Assembly: GCA_036278935.1 (NCBI GenBank)
Contig: DASUKA010000087.1
Coordinates: forward strand, 1-54,582
Origin: DASSNR01 sp036278935
GTDB taxonomy: Bacteria > Gemmatimonadota > Gemmatimonadetes > Gemmatimonadales > Gemmatimonadaceae
DNA: 54,582 nucleotides
Reading direction: 5' to 3'
This document shows positions 33,851-42,015 of the stretch, one piece after another. The position numbers and the translations under genes are program-made. The notes below the pieces were generated by a model. That model was not told where the DNA came from. It did no database searches and saw only the letters and a list, made by a program, of their open reading frames with translations. Position 1 is the first letter of the stretch, and each line of letters opens with the position of its first letter.

Positions 33851-34681
33851 TCACCCCCTGCCGTCCGCCGTTACCCCTTCCGCACGCTCCAGCTTCAGCT
33901 TGATGTTCACGAAATTGTACGGCGGCCACGGACCCGTGTACTTGAACGAGAGCAGTTCCTCGTACTTGCGCGACACATCGCGGACCGCCTCGTCGAATGC
34001 ATGCTCGCGGTCGCGCTCCACCAGAAAGGCGCCGTTCATGATCATCCGGTCACCGATCGGCTTGTTGCTCCTGCTCGCGACCGCCACCTGCTTGAGCGTT
34101 TCGTGAATGTCCGCCACAAAGCCGTTGCCCGTATCCTCGAGGGCGGCCTCCATGAGGCGCCCCAGCTGCATGCGCGCGAAATACGTCGAGTTGCGCGCGT
34201 TGCGGTCGATCTCATCCTTGAGATGGCGGATCTCATCGTTCGTCGACTCGATGGTCGCGATCACCTTCTCGCGGTCCCACAACACCTTGAGGCCGAACTC
34301 GATCTTGTCCTGCATCTTGTCCAGCACGTCGTTGAACGCCTGGTACGTGGAGCGCAGCAACTCGGTGACATCCTCCTCGGACCGGAACACGGTACCGAAC
34401 GACATCGGGATCACCGTGTGCTCCCGCATGACCGTCTCGTTCACGAATTCGTGCGCGAGCACATTCTCACGCGTGGGATCATAGATCACGATCGGCGTAT
34501 CGCTGACCACGGCGGCAAGCCCGCGGAAATGCACGGTGTGGACAGTGTTGCTGCCCTGCCCGATCCCGATGGCACCGAAATCGTTCGACCGCTCCGACCG
34601 GATAATGCAGTAGACGTATTTCCCGCCCTCTCCAGCGCCGACCGCCTGCGGGCGCTCGGCCTGATCGGTGGCGTTGCTCAT
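33851..34681 (-). CDS. GvpF/GvpL-family gas vesicle protein, first gene of the gvp operon
   Basis: A 276-residue protein: 'GGKYVYCIIRSER', 'GLAAVVSDTPIVIYDP', 'HTVIPMSFGTVFRSEEDV', a long helical segment ('KVIATIESTNDEIRHLKDEI') and 'YTGPWPPYNFVNIKL' near the end. This is the best-preserved GvpF/L copy. ATG at 34681. It is the likely first gene of the operon; the 85 bases upstream, to the DUF456 stop, would hold a promoter, but read-through from that gene is also possible. I see no clear -35/-10. Confidence 0.94.
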   Translation of the reverse strand: MSNATDQAERPQAVGAGEGGKYVYCIIRSERSNDFGAIGIGQGSNTVHTVHFRGLAAVVSDTPIVIYDPTRENVLAHEFVNETVMREHTVIPMSFGTVFRSEEDVTELLRSTYQAFNDVLDKMQDKIEFGLKVLWDREKVIATIESTNDEIRHLKDEIDRNARNSTYFARMQLGRLMEAALEDTGNGFVADIHETLKQVAVASRSNKPIGDRMIMNGAFLVERDREHAFDEAVRDVSRKYEELLSFKYTGPWPPYNFVNIKLKLERAEGVTADGRG

Positions 34682-34766
34682 GTGGGTTCCGCTCCGCGGG
34701 GACAGGTGGACAACAGCGTGGAACGGCGCGGGACTCACCCGGCGCGTCCACGGACACGTTGTGATG

Positions 34767-35255
34767 TTAGCGCAAAATCGCAAAGACCACAACGACAATG
34801 ACCACGATGCCGATGCCGATCTTGGCCGCCATGGCCACGATACGACCGATAAGCGCTCCGGTGGCCACGCGCGTCGCGCGCGCGGCGCCGCTGCCCAGCG
34901 TGAACTCCGCCGCCATGGCGCCAAGGAACGATCCCGCCAGCGCGCCCACCACCGAGCCCACGATCGGCAGCGGCACCCCCACCAGCGCGCCCACAAGCCC
35001 CCCGATCACCGCCCCCCAGCTGGCGCGCCGCGACCCCCCGTACTTCCGCGCATAACGCCCGGCAAGCACGAACTCGATGAGTTCCCCCAGCGCCGCCAGC
35101 ACCGCCGCCGTCACCACGATCACCACACCGATCTGCGCCGGCGCCACGAAGCTGTAGATCAGAATGGCGCCTGCCATCACCCACAGTCCGGGGAGCCCGA
35201 ACGGCAGGAGCAACAGCCCAACGAGCAGCACGAGCAACAACATGGCAATCGCCAT
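34767..35255 (-). CDS. DUF456-family membrane protein
   Basis: A 162-residue integral membrane protein with about four to five helices. It starts 'MAIAMLLLVLLVGLLLLPFG', has 'LGELIEFVLAGRYARKYGGS' and Gly-rich 'GLVGALVGVPLPIVGSVVG'. This pattern is typical of DUF456, whose function is unknown. Its start directly follows the peptidase stop (TGAATG), so both are translated together. It lies upstream of the gvp operon. Confidence 0.85.
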   Translation of the reverse strand: MAIAMLLLVLLVGLLLLPFGLPGLWVMAGAILIYSFVAPAQIGVVIVVTAAVLAALGELIEFVLAGRYARKYGGSRRASWGAVIGGLVGALVGVPLPIVGSVVGALAGSFLGAMAAEFTLGSGAARATRVATGALIGRIVAMAAKIGIGIVVIVVVVFAILR

Positions 35256-36347
35256 TCACATCCACTCCGTCACGGCGCGGGCGATCACCGCGGCCGCCGC
35301 GTCGCTGCCGCTTCCATCCACCCGAGCAAGATCATCATCCGGCGTGTGAATACGCGCGACAGTCCGGACTGTTCCACGGCTCACCGTCGCCGCGCACCAC
35401 CCCGCGTCCGCCAGCGCCACCGCGTCCACCAGCAGGCCGGGCGGCAGGCGACGCACGACCGAGCGCTCTCCTTCGCGATCCGCGGCGCCGGTGAGCGCCT
35501 CCAGAAGGCGCGTGGGGCGTCGCCCCGTAAAGGTGAACCGCAGTGCTCCGCTGTCATCGATGCCATCGCAGTTGATGGCAACCTCAGGCTTCGACCGCTG
35601 CGCCCACGCCCGTGCGCCCACCAGGCCCAGCTCCTCCGCGCTCGTGAGCAGAACACCGATCTCGGTCCCGGCGGGGAGTGCGCCGGCCGCGGTGAGCACC
35701 GTCGCCACGCCGGTCGCGTTATCGAGCGCGCCCGGCGACCGCGCCTGCACCAGGCTCGCCGCGACCGGCGCTCCCGCGATCACGCCGCCGATCGCAATCC
35801 AGGGCCAGAGCCACGTTACGGGCGCGCCGGCGACCTGGGCGAGCAACACGCCGGCCGCTACGAGCCACAGCAGAATGCTCGCCGTAACGCCGAGCACGCG
35901 AATGAGAATCGGCACCGGCTGCGATTTGGAGTCGAGATGTGCCACCAGCCAGAGGCGCGGCGTGCCACGCTTGGCCACGAGGTTCACCCCGCTCGACCGA
36001 CACCAGGGAAGCACGAGCACCCCCCACCGCGCGCCCCACCATGCGATCGCGGCCATCAGGGCACCCGCCATGACCAGCACTACGAGTGCGGCATGCGGCG
36101 CCCCGTGAAAAGCCAGGTGGCCCACCGCCGCCAGCACGATGATCGAGCACACGCCCGCAGCGGGCGTTCCGAAACGGCCAGGCAGCGCCGAGTACTCGAA
36201 CGGCTCCTCGGCAACCTGAAAGCCGAGTGCCGCGAGTGTGTCGTGACAATGACTGCGCGCGGCGGCTTCCGCGGGGCCGCCAGCCGCGCGCGGAACCGCC
36301 GCGATCGCTTCCAGGTGACGGCGCGCCGCGGCAGCCACACACGTCAT
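35256..36347 (-). CDS. membrane-embedded M28-family zinc peptidase
   Basis: A 363-residue aminopeptidase-like protein. Metal-site motifs: 'LVAHLDSKSQ', 'GALDNATGVA', 'TSAEELGLVGA', 'INCDGID' and 'RIHTPDDDLARVD'. About four hydrophobic helices interrupt the chain. Two precede the first motif and two lie between the first and second metal motifs, so the catalytic domain is split by membrane segments. It is expected to cut peptides at the membrane. It lies 3 bases after the DapA-family gene. Confidence 0.82.
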   Translation of the reverse strand: MTCVAAAARRHLEAIAAVPRAAGGPAEAAARSHCHDTLAALGFQVAEEPFEYSALPGRFGTPAAGVCSIIVLAAVGHLAFHGAPHAALVVLVMAGALMAAIAWWGARWGVLVLPWCRSSGVNLVAKRGTPRLWLVAHLDSKSQPVPILIRVLGVTASILLWLVAAGVLLAQVAGAPVTWLWPWIAIGGVIAGAPVAASLVQARSPGALDNATGVATVLTAAGALPAGTEIGVLLTSAEELGLVGARAWAQRSKPEVAINCDGIDDSGALRFTFTGRRPTRLLEALTGAADREGERSVVRRLPPGLLVDAVALADAGWCAATVSRGTVRTVARIHTPDDDLARVDGSGSDAAAAVIARAVTEWM

Positions 36348-36350
36348 GGA

Positions 36351-37259
36351 CTACGCCACCTGGGGCAGCTCCGCCGCGCGCAGCAGCCCATCGATCGCGC
36401 TCCGATCCTGGGCGCGAAGTGGAAGCAGCGGAGCGCGGACAGAACCTCCCGCCAACCCTACCGCGTCCAGCGCGCCCTTCACCCCCGCTACGCCAAGCGC
36501 GCCCACGATGGCTGCGTTCAGCGGCGCGAGCGTCTCCTGGATCCGCCGTGCCCGCCCGCGTCCAGCATCGCCTGCCGCGAAGGCGGTGGTGAGCTCCACT
36601 GCCAACGATCCCGTGAAGAGCGACACCGCCAGCACGCCTCCCTGCGCACCCATCTCCAGCGCCGTGCACAGCGAGCCCCCGTGCCCCGTCAATACGGCAA
36701 ATTCCGGTGATTGGGCCTGCACGTAGGCGCCCAGCATCGCAGGATCGCCCGAGCTGTCCTTGATCCCGATGATCTGCTCGTGCGTCGCCAGCTCGCCCAC
36801 CAAGGCCGCACTGAGGGCGAAATGCACGTACTTCGGAATGTTGTACAGTATCACGGGCACGGGGCTCTCGTCCGCCACCCGGCGATAGTGCGCGAGGAGC
36901 GCCTCGTGCGTCATGGCGGCTCCGTAATAGTGCGGGGCGACAACCAGCACAGCGTCCGCGCCCCGCTCCGCCGCTTCGCGCGCTCCGCGCAGTGTGAGCC
37001 GTGTCGATTCGGCGCCCACCCCCACCACCAGCCAGCGGTCCTCGCTCACCAGCGGGCGCGCCCATTCCACGAGCTGGTCGCGCTCCCGCTCCTCGAGCAA
37101 CGCGGCCTCGCCCGTCGACCCCGCGATCACAATCCCCGCTAGACCGTCCGCCAGATGTGCGCGCACGTTTCCGCAAAATGCCGTGGGGTCCAGCTCGCCG
37201 CTGTGGGCATCGAACGTCGAGACAACGGGGCCGAGCACGCCTGACAGGGAGGTGGGCAT
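36351..37259 (-). CDS. DapA/N-acetylneuraminate-lyase-family aldolase
   Basis: A 302-residue TIM-barrel class I aldolase/dehydratase: 'IAGSTGEAALL', 'VPVILYNIPKY' (catalytic Tyr) and Schiff-base Lys in 'IIGIKDSSGDP'. It could be dihydrodipicolinate synthase (lysine and peptidoglycan synthesis) or another member such as 4-hydroxy-2-oxoglutarate aldolase; the sequence alone does not decide. ATG at 37259. A much longer open frame begins upstream in the repeat region and is not supported. Confidence 0.88.
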   Translation of the reverse strand: MPTSLSGVLGPVVSTFDAHSGELDPTAFCGNVRAHLADGLAGIVIAGSTGEAALLEERERDQLVEWARPLVSEDRWLVVGVGAESTRLTLRGAREAAERGADAVLVVAPHYYGAAMTHEALLAHYRRVADESPVPVILYNIPKYVHFALSAALVGELATHEQIIGIKDSSGDPAMLGAYVQAQSPEFAVLTGHGGSLCTALEMGAQGGVLAVSLFTGSLAVELTTAFAAGDAGRGRARRIQETLAPLNAAIVGALGVAGVKGALDAVGLAGGSVRAPLLPLRAQDRSAIDGLLRAAELPQVA

Positions 37260-37271
37260 GAGGATTGAGGC

Positions 37272-37436
37272 TAGGGTGTGGAGAGTGGGGAGTGGGGTGT
37301 GACGTGCGGGATGCACCGCGCAGGGGAGGGGTAGAGGGTGAGACGATGCTCTGAACGGACAGTGCCAGGGAACGGGGGAGTGGTTTCCGGGACCGCTGCC
37401 CACCCAATACCCGACACCCGACTCCCTACACCCTAT
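37272..37436 (-). repeat. intergenic repeat element, copy D
   Basis: The strong arm at 37408-37436 lies 31 bases after the minus-strand stop at 37467. The opposite arm (about 37274-37303, G-rich, GGGTGTGG type) is weaker. The arms bracket about 105 unrelated bases, just upstream of the DapA-family start. Confidence 0.7.
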
Positions 37437-37466
37437 CCCTCGTTCCCGCAGATCTCCCCCTCTCTC

Positions 37467-37721
37467 CTACAGATCCCGCACATCTCCCGGTTCCGTGTCG
37501 GGCGATCCCTCGTCCAGCGCAATACTACGCGCGGTCTCATCCAGATGCGAGAGCGTGGCGCCGTCGGGGTCGGTGGGCGTGAGGTATTGCTGGAACACCG
37601 TGCCGCCGCACCGGCTGCAGACGGGATGGGGCGGCGGTGGCTCCTTCGCGAACGTCATCTCCGTGCCGCACTGCTCGCACACCAGCGTCAGGATACCCTG
37701 CGTCTCTTTCCTGTCGGTCAT
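37467..37721 (-). CDS. small zinc-ribbon protein
   Basis: An 84-residue protein with two CxxC knuckles ('CEQCGTEM' and 'CSRCGGTV') forming one zinc ribbon, then an acidic tail ('LDEGSPDTEPGDVRDL'). ATG at 37721 has GGAGG eight bases upstream, which rules out the earlier in-frame start. Function unknown; similar ribbons occur in FmdB-like and regulatory proteins. Confidence 0.7.
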   Translation of the reverse strand: MTDRKETQGILTLVCEQCGTEMTFAKEPPPPHPVCSRCGGTVFQQYLTPTDPDGATLSHLDETARSIALDEGSPDTEPGDVRDL

Positions 37722-37814
37722 CGCTCGACCTCCGTCGGAATTCGACCGTAGGCGGTGCAAGACCCGTGCGGCCGGGCTCCCGCCGGGCTGCCTCCACTGC
37801 CCCCGCCGGCGCCC

Positions 37815-38789
37815 TCATGACAGCCCCATGTACTCCTTCACCTCGCATAACGTCGCGCGCGCGACCACCCGGCAGCGCTCGGCACCGGCATGCAGGATGT
37901 CGGACACCATATCCGGCGCCGCGCGCAACTCCTCAGCGCGCGCGCGCATGGGCTCCAGCTCACGTTGCAGGGACTCGAACAGCACGCGCTTGCAGTCAAT
38001 GCATCCCCAGCCGGCCGTGCTGCACTGCACCGCAACATGCGCCACCGTGGTCGCGTCGCTCAGCGCCTGATGCAGGTGGTAAATGTTGCATACTTCCGGC
38101 GTGCCCGGATCGGAGCGCCGCACGCGCTTCGGATCGGTCACCGCGGGGCGTAGCTTCTCCCAGATCCCCTCCGGTTCCTCCAGTAGCCCCACGGTGTTGC
38201 CCAGCGATTTGGACATCTTCGCCTGCCCGTCGAGCCCCATGATGCGGCGGGCGCCGGTGAGCAGCGGATGGGGTTCCGGAAAGTAGTCCGCCCGGAAGCG
38301 CGCGTTCCACCGGCGCGCGATTTCACGCGCGAGCTCCAGGTGCTGCACCTGATCCTCGCCCACCGGCACCAGCTCGGCGCGATAGAGCAGGATATCGGCT
38401 GCCTGGAGCACCGGATAGTTCAGCAGCCCGGCCGGTATACTCTCCTGCCGCGCGGACTTGTCCTTGAACTGCGTTTGTCGCTCCAGCTCGCCCATGGGCG
38501 TGACGCTGTTGAAGATCCACGTGAGCTCGGTGGTCTCGGGCACCATCGACTGGACGAACAGCGTACATTTGTTCGGATCGATGCCCGCGGCGAGCAGCGA
38601 GATCGCCATTTCGCGCGTCCGGCGGCGCAGACTCTCTGGCTCGTACGGAGCCGTGATGGCATGATAGTCGACAACGCAAAAAAAGCACTCGTGATGATCC
38701 TGGAGCGCCACCCAGTTCCTCACCGCACCGAGATAGTTGCCAATGTGCAACTCGCCCGACGGTTGAATTCCGCTGAAGACTCTTGGCAT
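37815..38789 (-). CDS. trpS: tryptophanyl-tRNA synthetase
   Basis: A 324-residue class I synthetase that charges tRNA-Trp. HIGH-type 'SGELHIGNYLG', 'PVLQAADILLYRAELVPVG', KMSKS loop 'AKMSKSLGNTV'. Normal length. ATG at 38789, only 11 bases from the divergent inositol monophosphatase ATG at 38801, leaving no room for a normal promoter and leader on either side. Confidence 0.96.
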   Translation of the reverse strand: MPRVFSGIQPSGELHIGNYLGAVRNWVALQDHHECFFCVVDYHAITAPYEPESLRRRTREMAISLLAAGIDPNKCTLFVQSMVPETTELTWIFNSVTPMGELERQTQFKDKSARQESIPAGLLNYPVLQAADILLYRAELVPVGEDQVQHLELAREIARRWNARFRADYFPEPHPLLTGARRIMGLDGQAKMSKSLGNTVGLLEEPEGIWEKLRPAVTDPKRVRRSDPGTPEVCNIYHLHQALSDATTVAHVAVQCSTAGWGCIDCKRVLFESLQRELEPMRARAEELRAAPDMVSDILHAGAERCRVVARATLCEVKEYMGLS

Positions 38790-38800
38790 GCTGCAAACGT

Positions 38801-39622
38801 ATGAGCACGCCGCACACGGGGCAACGGACGCGCGGGGCGGCCACGGAGCTGCTCGAGATCGCCACAACCGCAGCATCCCGCGCCGCAGCGCTCATTCGGC
38901 AGCGCGCCGGCGAGGTCGCCACACTCGAATGGCGGAAAAAGGGGCCGGCTGACTTTGTCAGTGCCGTGGACACGGCGTCCGAGCAGCTGATCCGTGACCT
39001 GCTCACGCGGGAGCTACCGGACGCCGTGATGCTCGGCGAGGAGATGTCACCCGGCGCAGCTGTAGATGCCGGTACCGCTTTCATCGTGGACCCGCTCGAC
39101 GGCACCACGAACTTTCTGCACGGTTATCCATGGTACGCCGTCTCGATCGCCGCGCTGTGCGGAGGCGATCTGACCGCGGGCGTGATCGTCAACGTGCCCA
39201 CGGGAGATGTGTACACGGCAACCTCCGGCGGCGGGGCGACTCGCAACGGGGAGCCGCTCTCGGTGTCCACCATCGCCGATCCGGCGCTCTCGCTGGTCGG
39301 CACCGGCTTTCCATTCAAGGACTTGCGACAGCTGGAACGTTACCAGCAACAGTTCGCCGCCGTGACCCGCGCCACGTCGGGGATCCGGCGCGCCGGCTCC
39401 GCCGCGCTCGACCTGGCGGATGTGGCCGGCGGCCGTCTCGACGCATTCTGGGAGCTCCAACTCGCCCCCTGGGACTTCGCGGCGGGTGTGCTCCTGATCC
39501 GCGAAGCGGGCGGCCTCGTCACCGACGTCACCGGCGCCCCTGTTCCCTTCACCCCGTCATCGATAGTCGCCGGCAACCCGGTCATGCACGCCTGGTTGCT
39601 CCGCGCCCTGAACCAACCCTGA
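38801..39622 (+). CDS. suhB: inositol monophosphatase-family phosphatase
   Basis: A 273-residue Mg-dependent phosphatase: 'LGEEMSP' (metal Glu), 'IVDPLDGTTNFLHGYPWYAV' core motif and 'APWDFAAGVLLIREAGG'. It dephosphorylates inositol-1-phosphate or related sugar phosphates; SuhB homologues also act in rRNA antitermination, which cannot be judged here. ATG at 38801 has no ribosome-binding site, so a leaderless message or an internal start is possible. Followed after 11 bases by the folate enzyme gene. Confidence 0.9.
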   Translation: MSTPHTGQRTRGAATELLEIATTAASRAAALIRQRAGEVATLEWRKKGPADFVSAVDTASEQLIRDLLTRELPDAVMLGEEMSPGAAVDAGTAFIVDPLDGTTNFLHGYPWYAVSIAALCGGDLTAGVIVNVPTGDVYTATSGGGATRNGEPLSVSTIADPALSLVGTGFPFKDLRQLERYQQQFAAVTRATSGIRRAGSAALDLADVAGGRLDAFWELQLAPWDFAAGVLLIREAGGLVTDVTGAPVPFTPSSIVAGNPVMHAWLLRALNQP

Positions 39623-39633
39623 GCCGCCATACC

Positions 39634-41151
39634 ATGCCACTTGTCGAATGCGTCCCGAACTTTTCCGAGGGCCGACGCCCCGATGTCGTGCAGGAGATTC
39701 GCGACGCCATCGCCGCCGTGACCGGCGTCGTCGTGCTGGACGTCTCCTCCGATGCATCGCACAACCGCTCGGTGATCACCTTCGTCGTCCCGCTGGAGCA
39801 CGCCGTGGATGCCGCATTCGAGGGCATCCGCGTGGCGCGCGATCGGATCGATCTCACGACGCACACGGGTGAGCATCCCCGCATGGGAGCCGCCGATGTC
39901 GTGCCGTTCATCCCGCTCGAAGGCGCCACAATGGGCGACTGTGTCTCGCTCGCACGCCAGCTCGGCGAACGCGTGGCCCAGCAGCTCGAGATTCCGGTGT
40001 ATCTGTACGAGCGCGCTGCCACGCGCCCCGCGCGCGAGAACCTTGCCGATGTGCGGCGCGGCCAGTTCGAGGGGATTCGCGACGAGATTGCCTCCAACCC
40101 CGATCGCGCGCCCGACTTCGGACCCGCGCGCGTACATCCCACCGCTGGGGCCGTGGCGATCGGAGCCCGCCCATTCCTCGTGGCGTACAACGTCTACCTG
40201 GGACCTGCATCGAACCTGCCCGTCGCCAAGCAGGTCGCCAAGGCCGTGCGTGGGTCGTCCGGCGGGCTTCGGTACGTCAAGGCGCTGGGACTGGAGGTGG
40301 ATGGCCAGGCTCAGGTGTCCATGAATCTCGTGGATCTCGAGAAGACGCCGATCTTCCGGGCATTCGATCTTGTGAAGCTCGAGGCAGCGGCTCGCGGCGC
40401 GCCGACCACCTGGAGCGAGATCGTCGGCCTCATTCCGGAGAACGTGCTTTTCGACGCAGCAACGCGCCACCTACAGCTCACCAACTTTACATCTGAGCAG
40501 ATTTTGGAGCGGCGGATCCGCGCCGCAGCAGCGCCGATTCAGGGGCTGAATGAGTTCGTGGACGCGGTGGCGTCCGCGGAACCCACGCCTGGCGGGGGAA
40601 GTGTCGTAGCGCATGCAGGTGCCCTGGCGGCCGCGCTCGTCCAGATGGTAGCCGGCCTGACGGCGGGACGGAAGAAATATGCGGCGGTCGACGCGGAATT
40701 CCGCGAGATCGGCCAGCGTGCCGGTGCGCTTCGCCAGCGGCTCGGCCAGCTGGTGTCGCTGGACGCGCAATCCTACGCCGCGGTGTCGGCCGCCTACAAG
40801 CTTCCCAAGGAGCCGGCGGACGCCGCCTCGCGCCGGGACGCGGCCATCACCGCCGCGCTCATCGGCGCCTCGGAGGTCCCGCTCGAGACCGCGCGCGCCT
40901 GCGCCGACGTCGCTGCACTCGCCGCACGCACGGCCCAGGGTGGCAATGTCAACGCGGTCTCCGATGCCGGCGTCGCGGCGCTTCTGGCTGAAGCGGCCTG
41001 CCGCGGTGCCGCCTACAACGTGAAGATCAACGCCGCCTCCCTCTCCGATCCGTCCGCTGGGCGCGCCCTGGTGCAGGCCGTCGAGGAATTCACGCGCCTC
41101 GCCGCCTCGCATGCAAAGACGGCAACGGAGGCAGTGGAGGGGAAGCTGTGA
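39634..41151 (+). CDS. ftcD: bifunctional glutamate formimidoyltransferase-formimidotetrahydrofolate cyclodeaminase
   Basis: A 505-residue fusion. The N-terminal formiminotransferase has 'VECVPNFSEGRRPDV' and 'YLYERAATRPARENLADVRR'. After a short linker (about residue 305) the cyclodeaminase follows, 'SAEPTPGGGSVVAHAGALAA' and 'NVNAVSDAGVAALLAEAA'. It moves the formimino group of histidine breakdown onto tetrahydrofolate and converts it to methenyl-THF. The same fusion is seen in animals. ATG at 39634; no other hut genes lie in the window. Confidence 0.95.
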   Translation: MPLVECVPNFSEGRRPDVVQEIRDAIAAVTGVVVLDVSSDASHNRSVITFVVPLEHAVDAAFEGIRVARDRIDLTTHTGEHPRMGAADVVPFIPLEGATMGDCVSLARQLGERVAQQLEIPVYLYERAATRPARENLADVRRGQFEGIRDEIASNPDRAPDFGPARVHPTAGAVAIGARPFLVAYNVYLGPASNLPVAKQVAKAVRGSSGGLRYVKALGLEVDGQAQVSMNLVDLEKTPIFRAFDLVKLEAAARGAPTTWSEIVGLIPENVLFDAATRHLQLTNFTSEQILERRIRAAAAPIQGLNEFVDAVASAEPTPGGGSVVAHAGALAAALVQMVAGLTAGRKKYAAVDAEFREIGQRAGALRQRLGQLVSLDAQSYAAVSAAYKLPKEPADAASRRDAAITAALIGASEVPLETARACADVAALAARTAQGGNVNAVSDAGVAALLAEAACRGAAYNVKINAASLSDPSAGRALVQAVEEFTRLAASHAKTATEAVEGKL

Positions 41152-41164
41152 CAGGGAACTGCAA

Positions 41165-41250
41165 GAGAGGAGAAAGGAGAGAGCAGAGAGGAACCGGCTG
41201 CTGGACGAGAGGCTCATGCCCCTCCGGCGGTTCCTCCCTTCTCCTCTCCC
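41165..41250. terminator. purine/pyrimidine inverted repeat between convergent genes
   Basis: The left side (41165-41196, A/G only apart from few bases) and right side (41228-41250, C/T-rich) pair imperfectly. The innermost 9 bp (GAGGAACCG with CGGTTCCTC) is exact, around a 31-base loop. It lies between the ends of ftcD and map and may act on both transcripts. Confidence 0.45.
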
Positions 41251-41256
41251 GCTGTA

Positions 41257-42015
41257 CTACGCCGCCCTCCGCGTCAGCACCCGCGGTCCATCTCCCGTGA
41301 TCACCACGGTGTGCTCGAAGTGGGCCGAGCGTGAGCCGTCGGCCGTCACGATAGTCCACTTATCGGGCATCGTGCGCGTGCGGGGCGAGCCGGCGTTCAC
41401 CATCGGTTCGATGGCAATGGTGAGACCCTCAACCAGCTTGGTGCCCCGCTTCGGTTTGCCGTAGTTCGGCACCTGCGGGTCTTCGTGGAACTCGGTCCCG
41501 ATCCCGTGCCCCACCAGGTCGCGCACCACGCTGAAACCGGCACGCTCGACCACCGCCTGCACGGCGGCGCCGATGTCCCCGATGTGGTTACCGGCCCGAG
41601 CCGCGGCAATGCCCGCGTCGAGCGCACGCACGGTAATCTCCAGCAAGCGACGGGATGTCTCGTCCACCGTCCCGATCGGCACCGTGGTGGCCGAGTCTGT
41701 GTGAAACCCGCCGTAGCGCACGCCCACATCGATCGACACCAGGTCGCCATCGCGCAGCATGCGTCGCTTGGACGGAATGCCGTGCACGATCTCGTTGTTG
41801 ATCGATGCGCAGATCGATCCTGGGAAGCCGTACAGCCCCTTGAATGATGGCGTGGCCCCCTCGTGGCTGCGAATGAACTCCTCCGCTGCGCGGTCGAGAT
41901 CCATCGTCGACATCCCCGCCCGGGCCTGCTCGTGCAGATAGGCCACCGTATCGGCGAGGATCGCCCCGCCGCGTGCCATCACCTCGATCTCGCGTCGTGA
42001 TTTCAGTTGGATCAT
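41257..42015 (-). CDS. map: type I methionine aminopeptidase
   Basis: A 252-residue metalloenzyme removing the initiator Met from new proteins. Signature 'SIDVGVRYGGFHTDSATTV' with the two metal Asp residues, 'LVGHGIGTEFHEDPQVPNY', 'AIEPMVNAG' and the last Glu in 'HFEHTVVIT'. ATG at 42015 overlaps the adk stop (ATGA). Last gene of the ribosomal operon in this window; the usual infA-rpmJ-rpsM block does not follow. Confidence 0.96.
   Translation of the reverse strand: MIQLKSRREIEVMARGGAILADTVAYLHEQARAGMSTMDLDRAAEEFIRSHEGATPSFKGLYGFPGSICASINNEIVHGIPSKRRMLRDGDLVSIDVGVRYGGFHTDSATTVPIGTVDETSRRLLEITVRALDAGIAAARAGNHIGDIGAAVQAVVERAGFSVVRDLVGHGIGTEFHEDPQVPNYGKPKRGTKLVEGLTIAIEPMVNAGSPRTRTMPDKWTIVTADGSRSAHFEHTVVITGDGPRVLTRRAA

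Noticed and set aside
34668..36710. 680-residue open frame on the plus strand across the DUF456, M28 and DapA genes
   Set aside because: Spans three recognisable minus-strand genes; its His/Arg/Gln-rich sequence is typical of antisense noise.
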